From Caulobacter sp. 17J80-11 (lineage in GTDB: Bacteria > Pseudomonadota > Alphaproteobacteria > Caulobacterales > Caulobacteraceae): a stretch of DNA of 64,000 bases. Of this stretch, positions 1 to 9,074 are shown in pieces. The stretch spans positions 124,001-188,000 of the forward strand of contig NZ_JACSJI010000002.1 in assembly GCF_014349105.1 (NCBI RefSeq). The letters run 5' to 3'. Position numbers and translations under genes: made by a program. How positions within the stretch are numbered: the first letter of the stretch is position 1; the number at the start of each line of letters is the position of its first letter. The notes beneath the pieces are model-generated. The model was not told where the DNA came from. It saw only the letters and a list, made by a program, of their open reading frames with translations, and made no database searches.

Positions 1-1070
1 ACGCCAAGCGGGCGTGGGTGAGCGTTAACCGTCCGAAACTGCGGCACTCTCTGGTCGTCCCGGGCGCCCGCACCGGCTCGGACGGCGCCGGCGTGGTCAC
101 CTTGCACGCGCCGCCGCTGCCGTTCGGCGACGGCTATCGATGGCCCTCGAACGTGAGGAAATGGACGACGGCGCTGGAGGTGCTGCGGCCCACGGTGATC
201 GAGGCGGGCGATCCCTATGCGCCCGGCCAGGCCGCGCTCGAGGCCGGTCAGGCCTGCGGCGTGCCGGTGGTCGGGTTCTGCCACTCCGATCCGGCGGCCC
301 TGGCCGCCCTTCACCTGGGCGAATGGGCCAAGCGGCCGGTGGAGAAGCGCTGGGCGCGGCTGTTCTGCCAGTTCGACCGGGTGGTGGCGCCCAGCCGGTT
401 CATCGCCAGCCGCCTTTACGACGCCGGCGTGGAGCGGGTGGTCTGCCGCCCGCTGGGCGTGGACGTGCAGACCTTCGTGCCCGATCGGCGCGACCCGGCC
501 TGGCTACGCCGGCGGCTGGACCTTCCGGCCGACGCGCGGGTGCTGGTGTTCGCCGGCCGCCCGGCCAAGGAGAAGAACATCGACGTGCTGATCGAGGCGG
601 TGCAGCGCCTGGGGGCGCCGTACGTGCTGGTGCTGGTGGGGGCGGGATCGGGCCTGCCCGCGGAGCCGGGCGTGATCTGCCTGCCCTACGAGCGGGACCC
701 GCGCGCCCTGGTGCGCCTGCTCTCCAGCTGCGACGCCTTCGTCCACGCCAACGATCGCGAGCCGTTCGGCCTGGTGGTGCTGGAGGCGATGGCCTGCGGC
801 CTGCCGGTCGTGGGCGTCGCGTCCGGCGGCGTGGCCGAGACAGTGGATGCGACGGTGGGATCGCTGGCCCCCTCGGCGGCGCCGGAGGATTTCGCCGAGG
901 CGGTGGAGGCGCTGTTCGATCGGGACCTGGCCCAGCTGGGGCAGGCGGCGCGGGCGCGCGCGGTCGAGTTGTTCGCGTGGGAGCGCGTGTTCGGAGATCT
1001 AGGCGGCCTCTACGCCGAGCTGTCCGGCGAGCCGGCCTTTACAGGTGTGCAGGGGGCGGCGGCGCACTGA
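1..1070 (+). CDS. GT4-family glycosyltransferase, 5' end outside the window
   Basis: This is a retaining GT-B fold glycosyltransferase that probably moves a nucleotide-activated sugar onto a glycan or lipid acceptor on the cytoplasmic side of the membrane. The C-terminal donor-binding half is clear: a VFAGRPAKEKN segment at the start of the second Rossmann domain and the EPFGLVVLEAMACGLPVV motif typical of the family. A GTG at 18 could serve as a start, but the frame is open to the edge of the window (AKRAW precedes it) and about 350 residues would lack the normal N-terminal strand, so the true start is probably upstream. Its substrate cannot be read from sequence. It is followed by two tRNA genes on the other strand. 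Confidence 0.85.
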   Translation, partial: AKRAWVSVNRPKLRHSLVVPGARTGSDGAGVVTLHAPPLPFGDGYRWPSNVRKWTTALEVLRPTVIEAGDPYAPGQAALEAGQACGVPVVGFCHSDPAALAALHLGEWAKRPVEKRWARLFCQFDRVVAPSRFIASRLYDAGVERVVCRPLGVDVQTFVPDRRDPAWLRRRLDLPADARVLVFAGRPAKEKNIDVLIEAVQRLGAPYVLVLVGAGSGLPAEPGVICLPYERDPRALVRLLSSCDAFVHANDREPFGLVVLEAMACGLPVVGVASGGVAETVDATVGSLAPSAAPEDFAEAVEALFDRDLAQLGQAARARAVELFAWERVFGDLGGLYAELSGEPAFTGVQGAAAH

Positions 1071-1099
1071 GCGCGGCGAAGTTCGCAGAGAAGCGAAAG

Positions 1100-1176
1100 T
1101 GGCGCGAGTGACGGGGCTCGAACCCGCGACCTCCGGCGTGACAGGCCGGCACTCTAACCAACTGAGCTACACCCGC
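1100..1176 (-). tRNA. tRNA-Asp (GTC), copy 2 of a tandem pair
   Basis: Read on the minus strand, this 77-nt sequence folds as a full cloverleaf. It has a 7-bp acceptor stem with one G-T pair, the anticodon loop CTGTCAC with anticodon GTC, a T-arm GGTTCGAGCC, discriminator G and an encoded CCA. It differs from the copy at 1227-1303 by one base, which makes D-stem pair 10-25 a G-U instead of G-C. It lies 50 nt downstream of that copy without a promoter of its own that I can see, so both are probably cut from one precursor. Confidence 0.95.
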
Positions 1177-1226
1177 GCATGGAGGCGGAGAGCGCCGACT
1201 TTCGATCTCTTGCGAGCTTAGTAAAG

Positions 1227-1303
<77 letters not shown>

Positions 1304-1333
1304 GCATCGGAGCGTGGCCCCGACGAGGCGCGC

Positions 1334-1363
1334 TTCTTAGGCGGGCGGCCGGACCCCTGTCAA
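1334..1363 (-). promoter_or_regulatory. probable promoter of the tRNA-Asp pair
   Basis: On the minus strand a perfect TTGACA (-35, 1358-1363) is followed after 18 bases by TAAGAA (-10, 1334-1339), or after 17 by CTAAGA. Transcription would start about 20 nt before the first tRNA-Asp. The interval 1304-1404 holds nothing else I can recognise. Confidence 0.55.
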
Positions 1364-1404
1364 CCGCGTCTCCGACGAAAAAAGCGAGATGGTCGAGACC
1401 GGCG

Positions 1405-3339
1405 TTAGCCGAGGGCCCGCCGGGCGAACACGACGTGCTTGGAGCCGAGGTAGGTGACGCTCATGCCGGTCGCCGCGCCGAGCACCAGCGGCACGATCAG
1501 CCAGGCCTCCAGCCGGGGCATCAGGCTCAGCGCGCCGGCGTAGACGCTGAGATTGGCCGCCGCGCCCAGGCCCTGGACCAGGGCGTAGGCGAGGGCCTCC
1601 TTCAGCGGCCGCGGGCTGCGCCGGGCCGCGAAGGTCCAGTGCCGGTTCAGCAGCCAGGTGAAGCAGACCGCCACTGAGAAGGCGCACAGCCGCGCCGGGA
1701 TCGGGCTTAGGGCCGCGAAGTGCACCAGGCCGTAAGTCAGGCTGGCGTCGAGCATGAAGCCTGAGCCGCCCACCATCGCGAAGCGCAGCACGGGGCGGTC
1801 GAACCGGGAAAGCGGGGCGGCCGCGGCGCGCAGGCCCTGCCAGACCGCGCGCGGGCTCGCTCTCTCGAGCGCCGGACGCGGCAGGGCGTAGGCCAGCACG
1901 CCGGCCAGGGCGGGGACGATCCACACCACCCGGGCCTCGTAGCGGGGCGCAGGACCCGAAAGCATGCCGCATACCGCGGCGTTGACCAGCAGGAAGCCGA
2001 GAATCAGGCCGGCGGCGGCGGCCGACTGCAGGGCGGCATCGCCTGCGCCGGCGTCGCGATGCAGGGCCGAACGGACGTCGGCGCGCGTCAGCCGCCAGCC
2101 GAGGAAGCCGATCGCCAGCGCCAGCAGGAGCCCGTGCAAAAGCTGCAGCTCCCCGACGCTGAACGCGGAATCGCAGGCGCCGGCCTGGAGGCACTTCTGG
2201 GCGCCGGGCACGCGGGTGACGGACTTGGCGAACACCTCGCCCTGGGCGGTGATCGGCTCCTCCACGTGGAAGGCGGCGAGCTGGCGGCCCCAGTTGCCGA
2301 TCGAGGCGCCCAGCTGGCGGAACGGCGCGGTCGCGAACACGCCGGCGACGAATCGCGCCTGCTCGGCCCGAAGCTGCTCGCGGACGGGGAGCGAGGCGAC
2401 CCGATAAACCCCAGTGCCGACAGTCTCTTCCCACAGGAAGCTGTCGGCGTCCGCGAGGTCGGCGGCGCGGAAGGCGCATAGGGCGAAGGGGCGCCCGTGG
2501 CCGCACGCGTCGGCCAGATAGCTGCGGCCGGGGCCGTCTGCCAGCACCCGCGCGGTCAGGAAGGGCGGGCTGTGCAGCTCCTGGGGGCCTGGGAGGGCGC
2601 GCACGGCCAGAGGATAGGCGGCCGCGGCCAGGAGGGCCGCGAGGACGGCGGCGCCGGTCGCAGCACTGCGCCGAACGGCGGGCCGCAGGCCGGTCCGTAC
2701 CGTCAGGACAGCGAAAACCAGCACCAGGACGGCCGCAAGCGCCAGCAGATTGCTGGTGTGGAAGGTCAGGGACACGGCCAGCAGAAGCCAGACGGCGACC
2801 CGGGACCGACGGCCCAGCCGCTCCGGATAGACCAGCAGCAGGACGGCCGCGAGCAGGGCGACGGAGGTGAACAGGTCCGGCATCAGGAAGCCGGCGAAGA
2901 AGGGCAGGGACGTGGCCGCCGCGAGCGCCGCGGCCAGGATCAGGTAGGCCCGCACGCCGGACGCCGGCGCGGCCGCGCGCAGCCAGGTCCAGACCAGCCA
3001 GGCCACGGCCAGGGCCTGCAGGTAGAGCGCGATCCAGAGCGAGCCGGCCGCTTCGCTGAGCGCCAGAAAGAAGCCGTAGGTGGGCGAGCGCGCGCCCATG
3101 AAGCTGAGCGACTCCGCCGAGCCGGCGGCGAACATCGACCAGTTCTCGACGACAGGACCGTGGCCGCCGAGCAGGCGCGCGCCGATCCCGTGCAGCAGGC
3201 TGAGGATGCTGATTCCGGCCGCTCGATAGCCGTCTGAATCGTAGAAGATCGACGGCCGGCCGACCGCGAGGGCGGGCCAGATCAGCAGCAGGGCGGCCGG
3301 GAAGACGGTGCTCCAGGCGGGGATCGAGACGCGCCGCAT
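1405..3339 (-). CDS. polytopic GT-C-like membrane protein fused to a C-terminal GtrA domain
   Basis: This 644-residue membrane protein has two parts. Residues 1 to about 500 are a polytopic region paralogous to the neighbouring gene at 3343-4881. They share WPAL.GRP, a DxDGY motif (D34, D36) in the first non-membrane loop, the GARSP.Y segment, two paired-cysteine loops and a CG.LS.P.PRY.ARV.W signature. Residues from about 512 form a GtrA domain of four helices (RFAMVGGSGF, LLNRHWTF), the family thought to flip polyprenyl-phosphate-linked sugars. The DxD motif and topology suggest a GT-C type glycosyltransferase, but that is inference. It starts three bases after the upstream paralogue ends, so it is the last gene of the cluster with the GT2 gene. 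Confidence 0.8.
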   Translation of the reverse strand: MRRVSIPAWSTVFPAALLLIWPALAVGRPSIFYDSDGYRAAGISILSLLHGIGARLLGGHGPVVENWSMFAAGSAESLSFMGARSPTYGFFLALSEAAGSLWIALYLQALAVAWLVWTWLRAAAPASGVRAYLILAAALAAATSLPFFAGFLMPDLFTSVALLAAVLLLVYPERLGRRSRVAVWLLLAVSLTFHTSNLLALAAVLVLVFAVLTVRTGLRPAVRRSAATGAAVLAALLAAAAYPLAVRALPGPQELHSPPFLTARVLADGPGRSYLADACGHGRPFALCAFRAADLADADSFLWEETVGTGVYRVASLPVREQLRAEQARFVAGVFATAPFRQLGASIGNWGRQLAAFHVEEPITAQGEVFAKSVTRVPGAQKCLQAGACDSAFSVGELQLLHGLLLALAIGFLGWRLTRADVRSALHRDAGAGDAALQSAAAAGLILGFLLVNAAVCGMLSGPAPRYEARVVWIVPALAGVLAYALPRPALERASPRAVWQGLRAAAAPLSRFDRPVLRFAMVGGSGFMLDASLTYGLVHFAALSPIPARLCAFSVAVCFTWLLNRHWTFAARRSPRPLKEALAYALVQGLGAAANLSVYAGALSLMPRLEAWLIVPLVLGAATGMSVTYLGSKHVVFARRALG

Positions 3340-3342
3340 CGG

Positions 3343-4881
3343 TCAGCGACGATAGAAGGCGACGGCCAGCAGGCCGACGGCGGTCGACTGCGCGGCCGTC
3401 CCCACCGTCGTCGCCAAGCTTCGCCAGCCGCGCGCCGAAGCGATGGCGACCACTCCCGCGAGCAGCGGCAGCAGCCAGATCACCCGCGCCTGGTATCTCG
3501 GCATGGGCGCCGACAGGACGCCGCAGAGTGCCGCGTTGAGGACCAGAAAGCCGACAATCAGGGCCGCCGCGTAGAGCAGGCGCGCCTCGTCGCCGGCGGG
3601 GGCGCTCGTGCGAGCGCGCACCGCCCAGACCGCCAGGAAGCCGGCGCCCAGGACGACTATGCCGGAGTGCAGCCAGCGCAGGAAGCCGGCGTGGAACGGC
3701 GGCGTGCAGGCGGGCTCCTGCTGGCAGGCCTCGGCCCCCGGCAGGATGGTCGCGATCGCGTTCTGCCCGCGCGCCACGTACTGCGCCGGCGACTCCAGGG
3801 GTTCGGCCACCTGGAAGCGGATCAACTGGAGGCCGACATTGCGCAGGGCCGCGCCGAGCTCGGCCAGCGGGGCGGATTTCAGGGTGGCGAGAACGAAGGT
3901 GCGTTCCTCGGCTTTCAGCCGGGCGCGGGTGGCCGCGTCGGCCGTCTCGACCAGGGCGTAGCCCGGCTCCTGGGACCAGAGGATGTCCTCCGAGTCGGTC
4001 ATGGCCACGTGCTGGAAGTCGCACAGGGCGTAGTCGGCGCGGTGGGCGCAGGCGTGAGCGAGGTAGGCGCGCCCGGGACCGTCGGCCAGCACGCGCGCCA
4101 TCAGGAACGGCGGGTCGGCGAGCTCGGCGGGGCCTGGCAGGGCGCGGATCAGCGCCGGATATGCCGTCAGCGCCGCGAGCGCCGCCGCCGCCGCGCTGGC
4201 CGCGACGGCGCATCGACGCAAGCTCCGGCGCGGGCCGCGCCGCCAGGCCAGGACCGCGAACACGACGCCGAGCACAGCCAGGGCGACGAGCAGGTTGCTG
4301 CGGTGGAAAGAGAGGGCGAGGGCCAGGATCAGCCAGACCGCCACGGCGCTGGCCCGCGGCAGCCGGTCCGGGAACACCAGCAGCAGCACCAGCGCCAGGG
4401 CGGCCAGGCCGGCGAACAGGTCCGGCATGGCGAAGCCAGCGTAGAACGGCAGGGCGGTGGTTGCAGACAGGCCGGCGATCAGGCCGAAGAAGGCCTTGGC
4501 GCCCGCGCGGGGCACGGCGGCGCGCAGCAGGGTGCGGATCATCCACGCCGCGGCCAGGGCCTGTAGGTAGACGGTGAACCACAGCGAGCCGAGCCGCTGG
4601 GTGAGGAACAGGAAGAGGGCGTAGGCGGGCGAGCGCGCGCCCATGTAGCTGAGGTATTGCACGCCGTCGGGCGCGAACAGCGAGCCCTGGGCGATGATCG
4701 GGCGGTGGTCGCCGAACAGGTGCAGTAGGCTCTGCAGGCCGGCTTCCGACAGGCTTTCGCCCAGCCAGTAATAGCCGTCGGTGTCGTCGAACACGGCCGG
4801 TCGGCCGGCGATCAGGGCGGGCCACAGCAGGAGCGCCGCAGCCGCGGCGATCTGGGCGGCGATCAGCAGTCGGCGGATCAT
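3343..4881 (-). CDS. polytopic GT-C-like membrane protein (paralogue of the next gene)
   Basis: This 512-residue protein has about a dozen hydrophobic segments and no name I can give with certainty. It aligns along its length with the first 500 residues of the gene at 1405-3339. The first loop carries FDDTDGY (residues 31-37), like the acidic DxD of GT-C glycosyltransferases that use lipid-linked donors outside the membrane. Cysteine pairs in the large loop (ACAHRADYALC and CQQEPAC) are kept in both copies, suggesting disulfides in the periplasm. It lacks the GtrA domain. The ATG is seven bases past the stop of the GT2 gene, so the two are co-transcribed. The glycosyltransferase role is inference from motif and context. 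Confidence 0.75.
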   Translation of the reverse strand: MIRRLLIAAQIAAAAALLLWPALIAGRPAVFDDTDGYYWLGESLSEAGLQSLLHLFGDHRPIIAQGSLFAPDGVQYLSYMGARSPAYALFLFLTQRLGSLWFTVYLQALAAAWMIRTLLRAAVPRAGAKAFFGLIAGLSATTALPFYAGFAMPDLFAGLAALALVLLLVFPDRLPRASAVAVWLILALALSFHRSNLLVALAVLGVVFAVLAWRRGPRRSLRRCAVAASAAAAALAALTAYPALIRALPGPAELADPPFLMARVLADGPGRAYLAHACAHRADYALCDFQHVAMTDSEDILWSQEPGYALVETADAATRARLKAEERTFVLATLKSAPLAELGAALRNVGLQLIRFQVAEPLESPAQYVARGQNAIATILPGAEACQQEPACTPPFHAGFLRWLHSGIVVLGAGFLAVWAVRARTSAPAGDEARLLYAAALIVGFLVLNAALCGVLSAPMPRYQARVIWLLPLLAGVVAIASARGWRSLATTVGTAAQSTAVGLLAVAFYRR

Positions 4882-4888
4882 CGGCGGC

Positions 4889-6076
4889 TCACCGGCGCAG
4901 GGTGAACATGGAGGCCAGGAAGGCCGAGGCGCCGACCTCCAGCGCCACCGCCACGGCGGTCAGCGACACCAGGAGCAGGCGGGTGAGGCCGCCGCTGATC
5001 AGCGGCCCGAAGTCCGACGCCGCCCAGGCGCCGATGGCCCAGGCCGTGCCGGCGCAGCCCAGGAGCAGCACAAGCCCGCTGCCCAGCAGCATGCGTTCAA
5101 GGGTCAGCGCCGCCAGAAGCGGCCGGAAGGCGTTGGCCGGGGGCATGAAGCCCTCGTTCATGGCGTAGCGCCGTCCCAGCGCGCTGAACACCATCAGCTG
5201 GGTGCCGGTGACGAGCGCGAAGCAGGCGACCACGAGGGTGCGCACGTCCAGCACAAGGTGCGGGGCCAGCGCCAGCGGGCCGGGGGCGAGGACGACCATG
5301 CCCAGCAGCCCGAAGGCGATCAGCGCCGCGCCCGGGATCAGGAACAGCCACTTCGGGCTGTGCAGCAGCAGGAAGCGCAGGTGCCGCCAGCCGTCGCGCC
5401 AGGTCTTCAAATGCGGCGCGCGCGAGCGGCCGTCCGGGCTGAGCGTGGTCGGCGCCTCGGCGATGCGCAGGCCGTTGACGGCCGACTTCACCACCATTTC
5501 GCTGGCGAACTCCATGCCCGGGCAGTGGAGGTTGAGGCTCAGCAGCGCCTCGCGCGAAAAGCCGCGCAGGCCGCAGTGGAAGTCGCCGATCGGAATGTTG
5601 AAGAACAGCCGGCCGAGCAACGACAGCACCGGATTGCCCAGCCAGCGGTGCAGGAAGGGCATGGCCCCGGGCTTGATGCCGCCCTTGAAGCGGTTGCCCA
5701 TGACGAGGTCGAAGCCGGCGCGCAGCCGCTCCAGCAGCGGATCCAGCCGCTCGAAGTCGTAGCTGTCGTCGGCGTCGCCCATAATGACGTAGCGGCCGCG
5801 CGCGGCGCGCACGCCGCCCATCAGCGCCGCGCCGTAGCCGCGCTCGCCGACCTGCACCACACGCGCGCCGCTGGCCTGGGCCAGGGCCTGGGAGCCGTCG
5901 GTGCTGCCGTTGTCGGCGACCAGCACCTCGCCCACCACGCCGGCCCGCTCCAGGAACCGGCGAGCCTTGCGCACGCAGGTCTCGATGGTCTCGGCCTCGT
6001 TCAGGCATGGCATGAGAACGGTCAATTCGACCGTAGCCGCCGCGGTCGCCCGCGCCGGCATGGCAAGCGTCGCCAT
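4889..6076 (-). CDS. GT2 glycosyltransferase, polyprenyl-phosphate sugar synthase type
   Basis: This 395-residue protein has a GT-A catalytic domain followed by C-terminal membrane helices. Visible motifs are LMPCLNEAETI at the start, ADNGSTDGS for the nucleotide, the metal-binding GDADDSYDF, and the acceptor-loop region FHCGLRGFSREAL. This combination resembles GtrB and dolichol-phosphate mannose synthase homologues, which load a sugar onto undecaprenyl phosphate at the inner membrane. I chose the ATG at 6076 because GGAGGGG lies 3 bases upstream; the open frame extends to 6151 without a comparable site. It heads the leftward cluster with the two polytopic genes, which fits a donor-synthesis role for them. 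Confidence 0.88.
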   Translation of the reverse strand: MATLAMPARATAAATVELTVLMPCLNEAETIETCVRKARRFLERAGVVGEVLVADNGSTDGSQALAQASGARVVQVGERGYGAALMGGVRAARGRYVIMGDADDSYDFERLDPLLERLRAGFDLVMGNRFKGGIKPGAMPFLHRWLGNPVLSLLGRLFFNIPIGDFHCGLRGFSREALLSLNLHCPGMEFASEMVVKSAVNGLRIAEAPTTLSPDGRSRAPHLKTWRDGWRHLRFLLLHSPKWLFLIPGAALIAFGLLGMVVLAPGPLALAPHLVLDVRTLVVACFALVTGTQLMVFSALGRRYAMNEGFMPPANAFRPLLAALTLERMLLGSGLVLLLGCAGTAWAIGAWAASDFGPLISGGLTRLLLVSLTAVAVALEVGASAFLASMFTLRR

Positions 6077-6228
6077 GGTCCCCTCCAGCGACCCGTTGGA
6101 ATGGAAGCGCCCAATCCCTGCGCTCACTCCCGGCCTGAATTCGACATCCAACCGCCGGCCGCCGGAAAAGGTTCGTTCCAGCCTCGCAGTTATTTCACGA
6201 GGGCGTGTGGCGACCCCGCGCTAAGGGT

Positions 6229-6257
6229 TTGAACCGGCTCCGGCCATGGTCTAAAAG
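6229..6257 (+). promoter_or_regulatory. probable promoter of nuoA-I
   Basis: TTGAAC at 6229-6234 and TAAAAG at 6252-6257 are separated by 17 bases. The expected start leaves a leader of about 36 nt that holds a 7-bp hairpin (TCCGCCG at 6267-6273 with CGGCGGA at 6281-6287) just before the GACGAGG ribosome-binding site of nuoA. A very similar element precedes nuoJ at 18461-18489. Confidence 0.5.
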
Positions 6258-6299
6258 GCCCGCGATTCCGCCGCTCTCCTCGGCGGACGAGGCTCATCG

Positions 6300-6677
6300 A
6301 TGAACGCGTTCCTGCTGGAATATCTGCCCATCGTGATCTTTTTCGGGATCGCGGCGGCGCTGGGGGTCGGCTTCATGCTGGCCGCCTGGATCATGGCGCC
6401 CAGCGCGCCCGACACCGAGAAGAACTCGGCCTACGAGTGCGGCTTCAACGCCTTCGAAGACGCGCGCACGAAGTTCGACATCCGGTTCTACCTGGTGTCG
6501 ATCCTGTTCATCATCTTCGACCTCGAAGTCGCGTTCCTGTTCCCCTGGGCGGTGTCGATGTTCGACCTGCCGAAGCCGGAGATGGTGTTCGCCTTCTGGT
6601 CGATGATGGCGTTCCTCGGCGTGCTGACCGTCGGCTTCATCTACGAGTGGAAGAAGGGGGCGCTGGAATGGGACTGA
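6300..6677 (+). CDS. nuoA: NADH-quinone oxidoreductase subunit A
   Basis: NuoA is a three-helix membrane subunit of respiratory complex I, next to the quinone channel. The 125-residue length is normal. The conserved NSAYECGF loop between helices 1 and 2 and the [13 protein letters not shown] segment of helix 2 are present. It is the first gene of the nuo cluster, and its last ten bases overlap the start of nuoB, so the two are translationally linked. Confidence 0.97.
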   Translation: MNAFLLEYLPIVIFFGIAAALGVGFMLAAWIMAPSAPDTEKNSAYECGFNAFEDARTKFDIRFYLVSILFIIFDLEVAFLFPWAVSMFDLPKPEMVFAFWSMMAFLGVLTVGFIYEWKKGALEWD

Positions 6678-7231
6678 ACAAGCTTCCCGCCGGCATGGCC
6701 GGCCGCGCCACGGTCGAAGGCTACGACCCGAAGGTCCACGACAAGTTCTTCGAGCACGTCTCGGCCGAACTGACCGACAAGGGCTTCCTGGTCGCCGCCG
6801 CCGACGACGTCATCACCTGGGCCCGCACGGGTTCCCTGATGTGGATGACGTTCGGCCTGGCGTGCTGCGCCGTGGAGATGATGCAGGCGTCCATGCCGCG
6901 CTACGACCTGGAGCGCTTCGGCTTCGCGCCGCGCGCCAGCCCGCGCCAGTCGGACGTGATGATCGTCGCCGGCACCCTGACCAACAAGATGGCCCCGGCG
7001 CTCCGCAAGGTCTACGACCAGATGCCGGAGCCGCGGTACGTGATCTCGATGGGCAGCTGCGCCAACGGCGGCGGCTACTATCACTACAGCTACAGCGTCG
7101 TGCGCGGCTGCGACCGGATCGTGCCGGTCGACGTCTACGTGCCCGGCTGTCCGCCGACCGCCGAGGCCCTGGTCTACGGCGTGCTGCAGCTGCAGAAGAA
7201 GATCCGCCGCACCGGCTCGATCGAGCGCTGA
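6668..7231 (+). CDS. nuoB: NADH-quinone oxidoreductase subunit B
   Basis: NuoB (187 residues) carries iron-sulfur cluster N2, the last electron carrier before quinone, in the peripheral arm of complex I. The four ligands are visible as Cys66 and Cys67 (LACCAVEMM), Cys131 (MGSCANGGG) and Cys161 (VPGCPPT). The ATG at 6668 lies inside the end of nuoA and gives the usual MGLNKLP start; the frame is open further upstream, but that part is only the shadow of nuoA. Confidence 0.97.
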   Translation: MGLNKLPAGMAGRATVEGYDPKVHDKFFEHVSAELTDKGFLVAAADDVITWARTGSLMWMTFGLACCAVEMMQASMPRYDLERFGFAPRASPRQSDVMIVAGTLTNKMAPALRKVYDQMPEPRYVISMGSCANGGGYYHYSYSVVRGCDRIVPVDVYVPGCPPTAEALVYGVLQLQKKIRRTGSIER

Positions 7232-7241
7232 GGAGGGCGGC

Positions 7242-7847
7242 ATGAGCATTGAAAAGCTGACCGCCGTCGCGGAAGCCGCCGTCGCCAAGTCGAACGGCGC
7301 CGTTTCCGCGTTCGAGCTCGCCTACGGCGAGCTGACCCTGCTGGCCGACCGCGACCGCATCGTCGAGGTGCTGAAGCTGCTGCGCGACGACGCGGAGCTG
7401 CGCTTCGTGCAGTTGATCGACCTGACCGCGGTCGACTATCCGGAGCGCGCGCGCCGGTTCGACGTGGTCTATCACCTGCTGTCGCTGACCAAGAACCTGC
7501 GCGTGCGGGTCAAGGTGCAGACCGACGAGGAGACCCCGGTCTCCACCATCACCAGCGTCTTCCCGGTCGCCGACTGGTTCGAGCGCGAGGCGTTCGACAT
7601 GTACGGCGTGCTGTTCGCCGGACACCCCGACCTGCGCCGGCTGCTGACCGACTACGGCTTCACCGGCTTCCCGCTGCGCAAGGACTTCCCGATGACGGGC
7701 TATGTCGAAGTGCGCTGGGACGAGGAGCAGAAGCGGGTCGTGTACGAGCCGGTGAAGCTCACCCAAGAGTTCCGACAGTTCGATTTCCTCTCGCCGTGGG
7801 AAGGGGCCAAGTACGTCCTGCCCGGCGACGAAAAGGCGAAAGGCTGA
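7242..7847 (+). CDS. nuoC: NADH-quinone oxidoreductase subunit C
   Basis: NuoC (201 residues) is a 30-kDa-type peripheral-arm subunit that stabilises the NuoB-NuoD quinone module. The family signature [20 protein letters not shown], followed by LTDYGF and PLRKDFP, is intact near residue 120. Here it is separate from NuoD, as in most alphaproteobacteria, unlike the fused NuoCD of enterobacteria. A GAGGAGG ribosome-binding site lies just upstream, and nuoD begins three bases after it ends. Confidence 0.97.
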   Translation: MSIEKLTAVAEAAVAKSNGAVSAFELAYGELTLLADRDRIVEVLKLLRDDAELRFVQLIDLTAVDYPERARRFDVVYHLLSLTKNLRVRVKVQTDEETPVSTITSVFPVADWFEREAFDMYGVLFAGHPDLRRLLTDYGFTGFPLRKDFPMTGYVEVRWDEEQKRVVYEPVKLTQEFRQFDFLSPWEGAKYVLPGDEKAKG

Positions 7848-7850
7848 GCC

Positions 7851-9074
7851 ATGCCCGAAGCCGGCCAATCCGATCTCGCCCGCCCCGCGCTGGGCGCCGA
7901 CGAGGACCGCAAGTTCACCATCAACTTCGGCCCGCAACACCCTGCGGCGCACGGGGTTCTGCGTCTCGTGCTCGAGCTCGACGGCGAAGTCGTCGAGCGC
8001 GTCGATCCGCACATCGGCCTGCTGCACCGCGGCACCGAGAAGCTGATGGAGGCGCGCACCTACCTGCAGAACATCCCGTACTTCGACCGGCTCGACTACG
8101 TCGCGCCGATGAACCAGGAGCACGCGTTCTGCCTGGCCATCGAGCGCCTGCTGGGTGTCGAGGTGCCGATCCGCGGCCAGCTGATCCGGGTGCTGTACTC
8201 GGAAATCGGCCGCATTCTGAACCACCTGCTGAACGTCACCACCCAGGCGATGGACGTCGGCGCGCTCACCCCGCCGCTGTGGGGCTTCGAAGAGCGCGAG
8301 AAGCTGATGGTGTTCTACGAGCGCGCCTGCGGCGCGCGCCTGCACGCCAACTACTTCCGCCCGGGCGGCGTCCACCAGGACCTGCCGCCGGACCTGATCG
8401 ACGACATCGAGCGCTGGATCAGCGAATTCCCGCGCGTGACCAAGGACCTCGAGGCCCTGGTCACCGAGAACCGCATCTTCAAGCAGCGCAACGTCGACAT
8501 CGGCGTGGTGTCGAAGGAGCAGGCGATCGCCTGGGGCTTCACCGGCGTGATGCTGCGCGGCTCGGGCGTGGCCTGGGACCTGCGCAAGAGCCAGCCCTAC
8601 GAGTGCTACGCGGACCTGGAGTTCGACATTCCGGTCGGCAAGAACGGCGACTGCTGGGACCGCTACCTCCTGCGCATGGAGGAGATGTACCAGTCGCTGA
8701 AGATCATGCAGCAGTGCATTGATCGCCTGCGCAAAACCCCCGGCCCGGTGCTGGCGGTGGACAACAAGGTGGCCCCGCCGCGTCGCGGCGAGATGAAGCG
8801 CTCGATGGAGGCGCTCATCCACCACTTCAAGCTCTACACCGAAGGCTTCCGCACCCCGCCGGGCGAGGTCTACGCCTACGTCGAGGCCCCCAAGGGCGAG
8901 TTCGGCGTGTATCTGGTCTCGGACGGCACCAACAAGCCGTACCGCTGCAAGATCCGCGCGCCCGGCTTCCCGCACCTGGCGGCCATGGACTGGATGAACC
9001 GCGGCCACATGCTGGCCGACGTGTCCGCCATCCTGGGCTCGCTGGACATCGTGTTCGGGGAAATCGACCGGTGA
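7851..9074 (+). CDS. nuoD: NADH-quinone oxidoreductase subunit D
   Basis: NuoD (407 residues) is the 49-kDa subunit that forms most of the quinone-reduction site with NuoB. The sequence shows the expected [14 protein letters not shown] start with the quinone-site histidine region, [13 protein letters not shown], and the C-terminal IVFGEIDR ending typical of the family. It descends from hydrogenase large subunits but lacks their metal cysteines. Its stop codon overlaps the start of the small membrane gene that follows. Confidence 0.97.
   Translation: MPEAGQSDLARPALGADEDRKFTINFGPQHPAAHGVLRLVLELDGEVVERVDPHIGLLHRGTEKLMEARTYLQNIPYFDRLDYVAPMNQEHAFCLAIERLLGVEVPIRGQLIRVLYSEIGRILNHLLNVTTQAMDVGALTPPLWGFEEREKLMVFYERACGARLHANYFRPGGVHQDLPPDLIDDIERWISEFPRVTKDLEALVTENRIFKQRNVDIGVVSKEQAIAWGFTGVMLRGSGVAWDLRKSQPYECYADLEFDIPVGKNGDCWDRYLLRMEEMYQSLKIMQQCIDRLRKTPGPVLAVDNKVAPPRRGEMKRSMEALIHHFKLYTEGFRTPPGEVYAYVEAPKGEFGVYLVSDGTNKPYRCKIRAPGFPHLAAMDWMNRGHMLADVSAILGSLDIVFGEIDR

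Noticed and set aside
1337-4825. An 1162-codon minus-strand frame overlapping both polytopic membrane genes in another frame
   Set aside because: It is extremely rich in Arg, Pro, Ala and Gly. The alternative frame gives proper membrane helices and a GtrA domain, and paralogy between the two genes exists only in that frame.
4902-5168. A plus-strand 88-codon ORF opposite the GT2 gene
   Set aside because: It lies wholly inside the GT2 coding sequence, has no ribosome-binding site and no recognisable domain.
6813-9008. A 731-codon minus-strand frame opposite nuoB, nuoC and nuoD
   Set aside because: It is an antisense shadow of three intact complex I genes.
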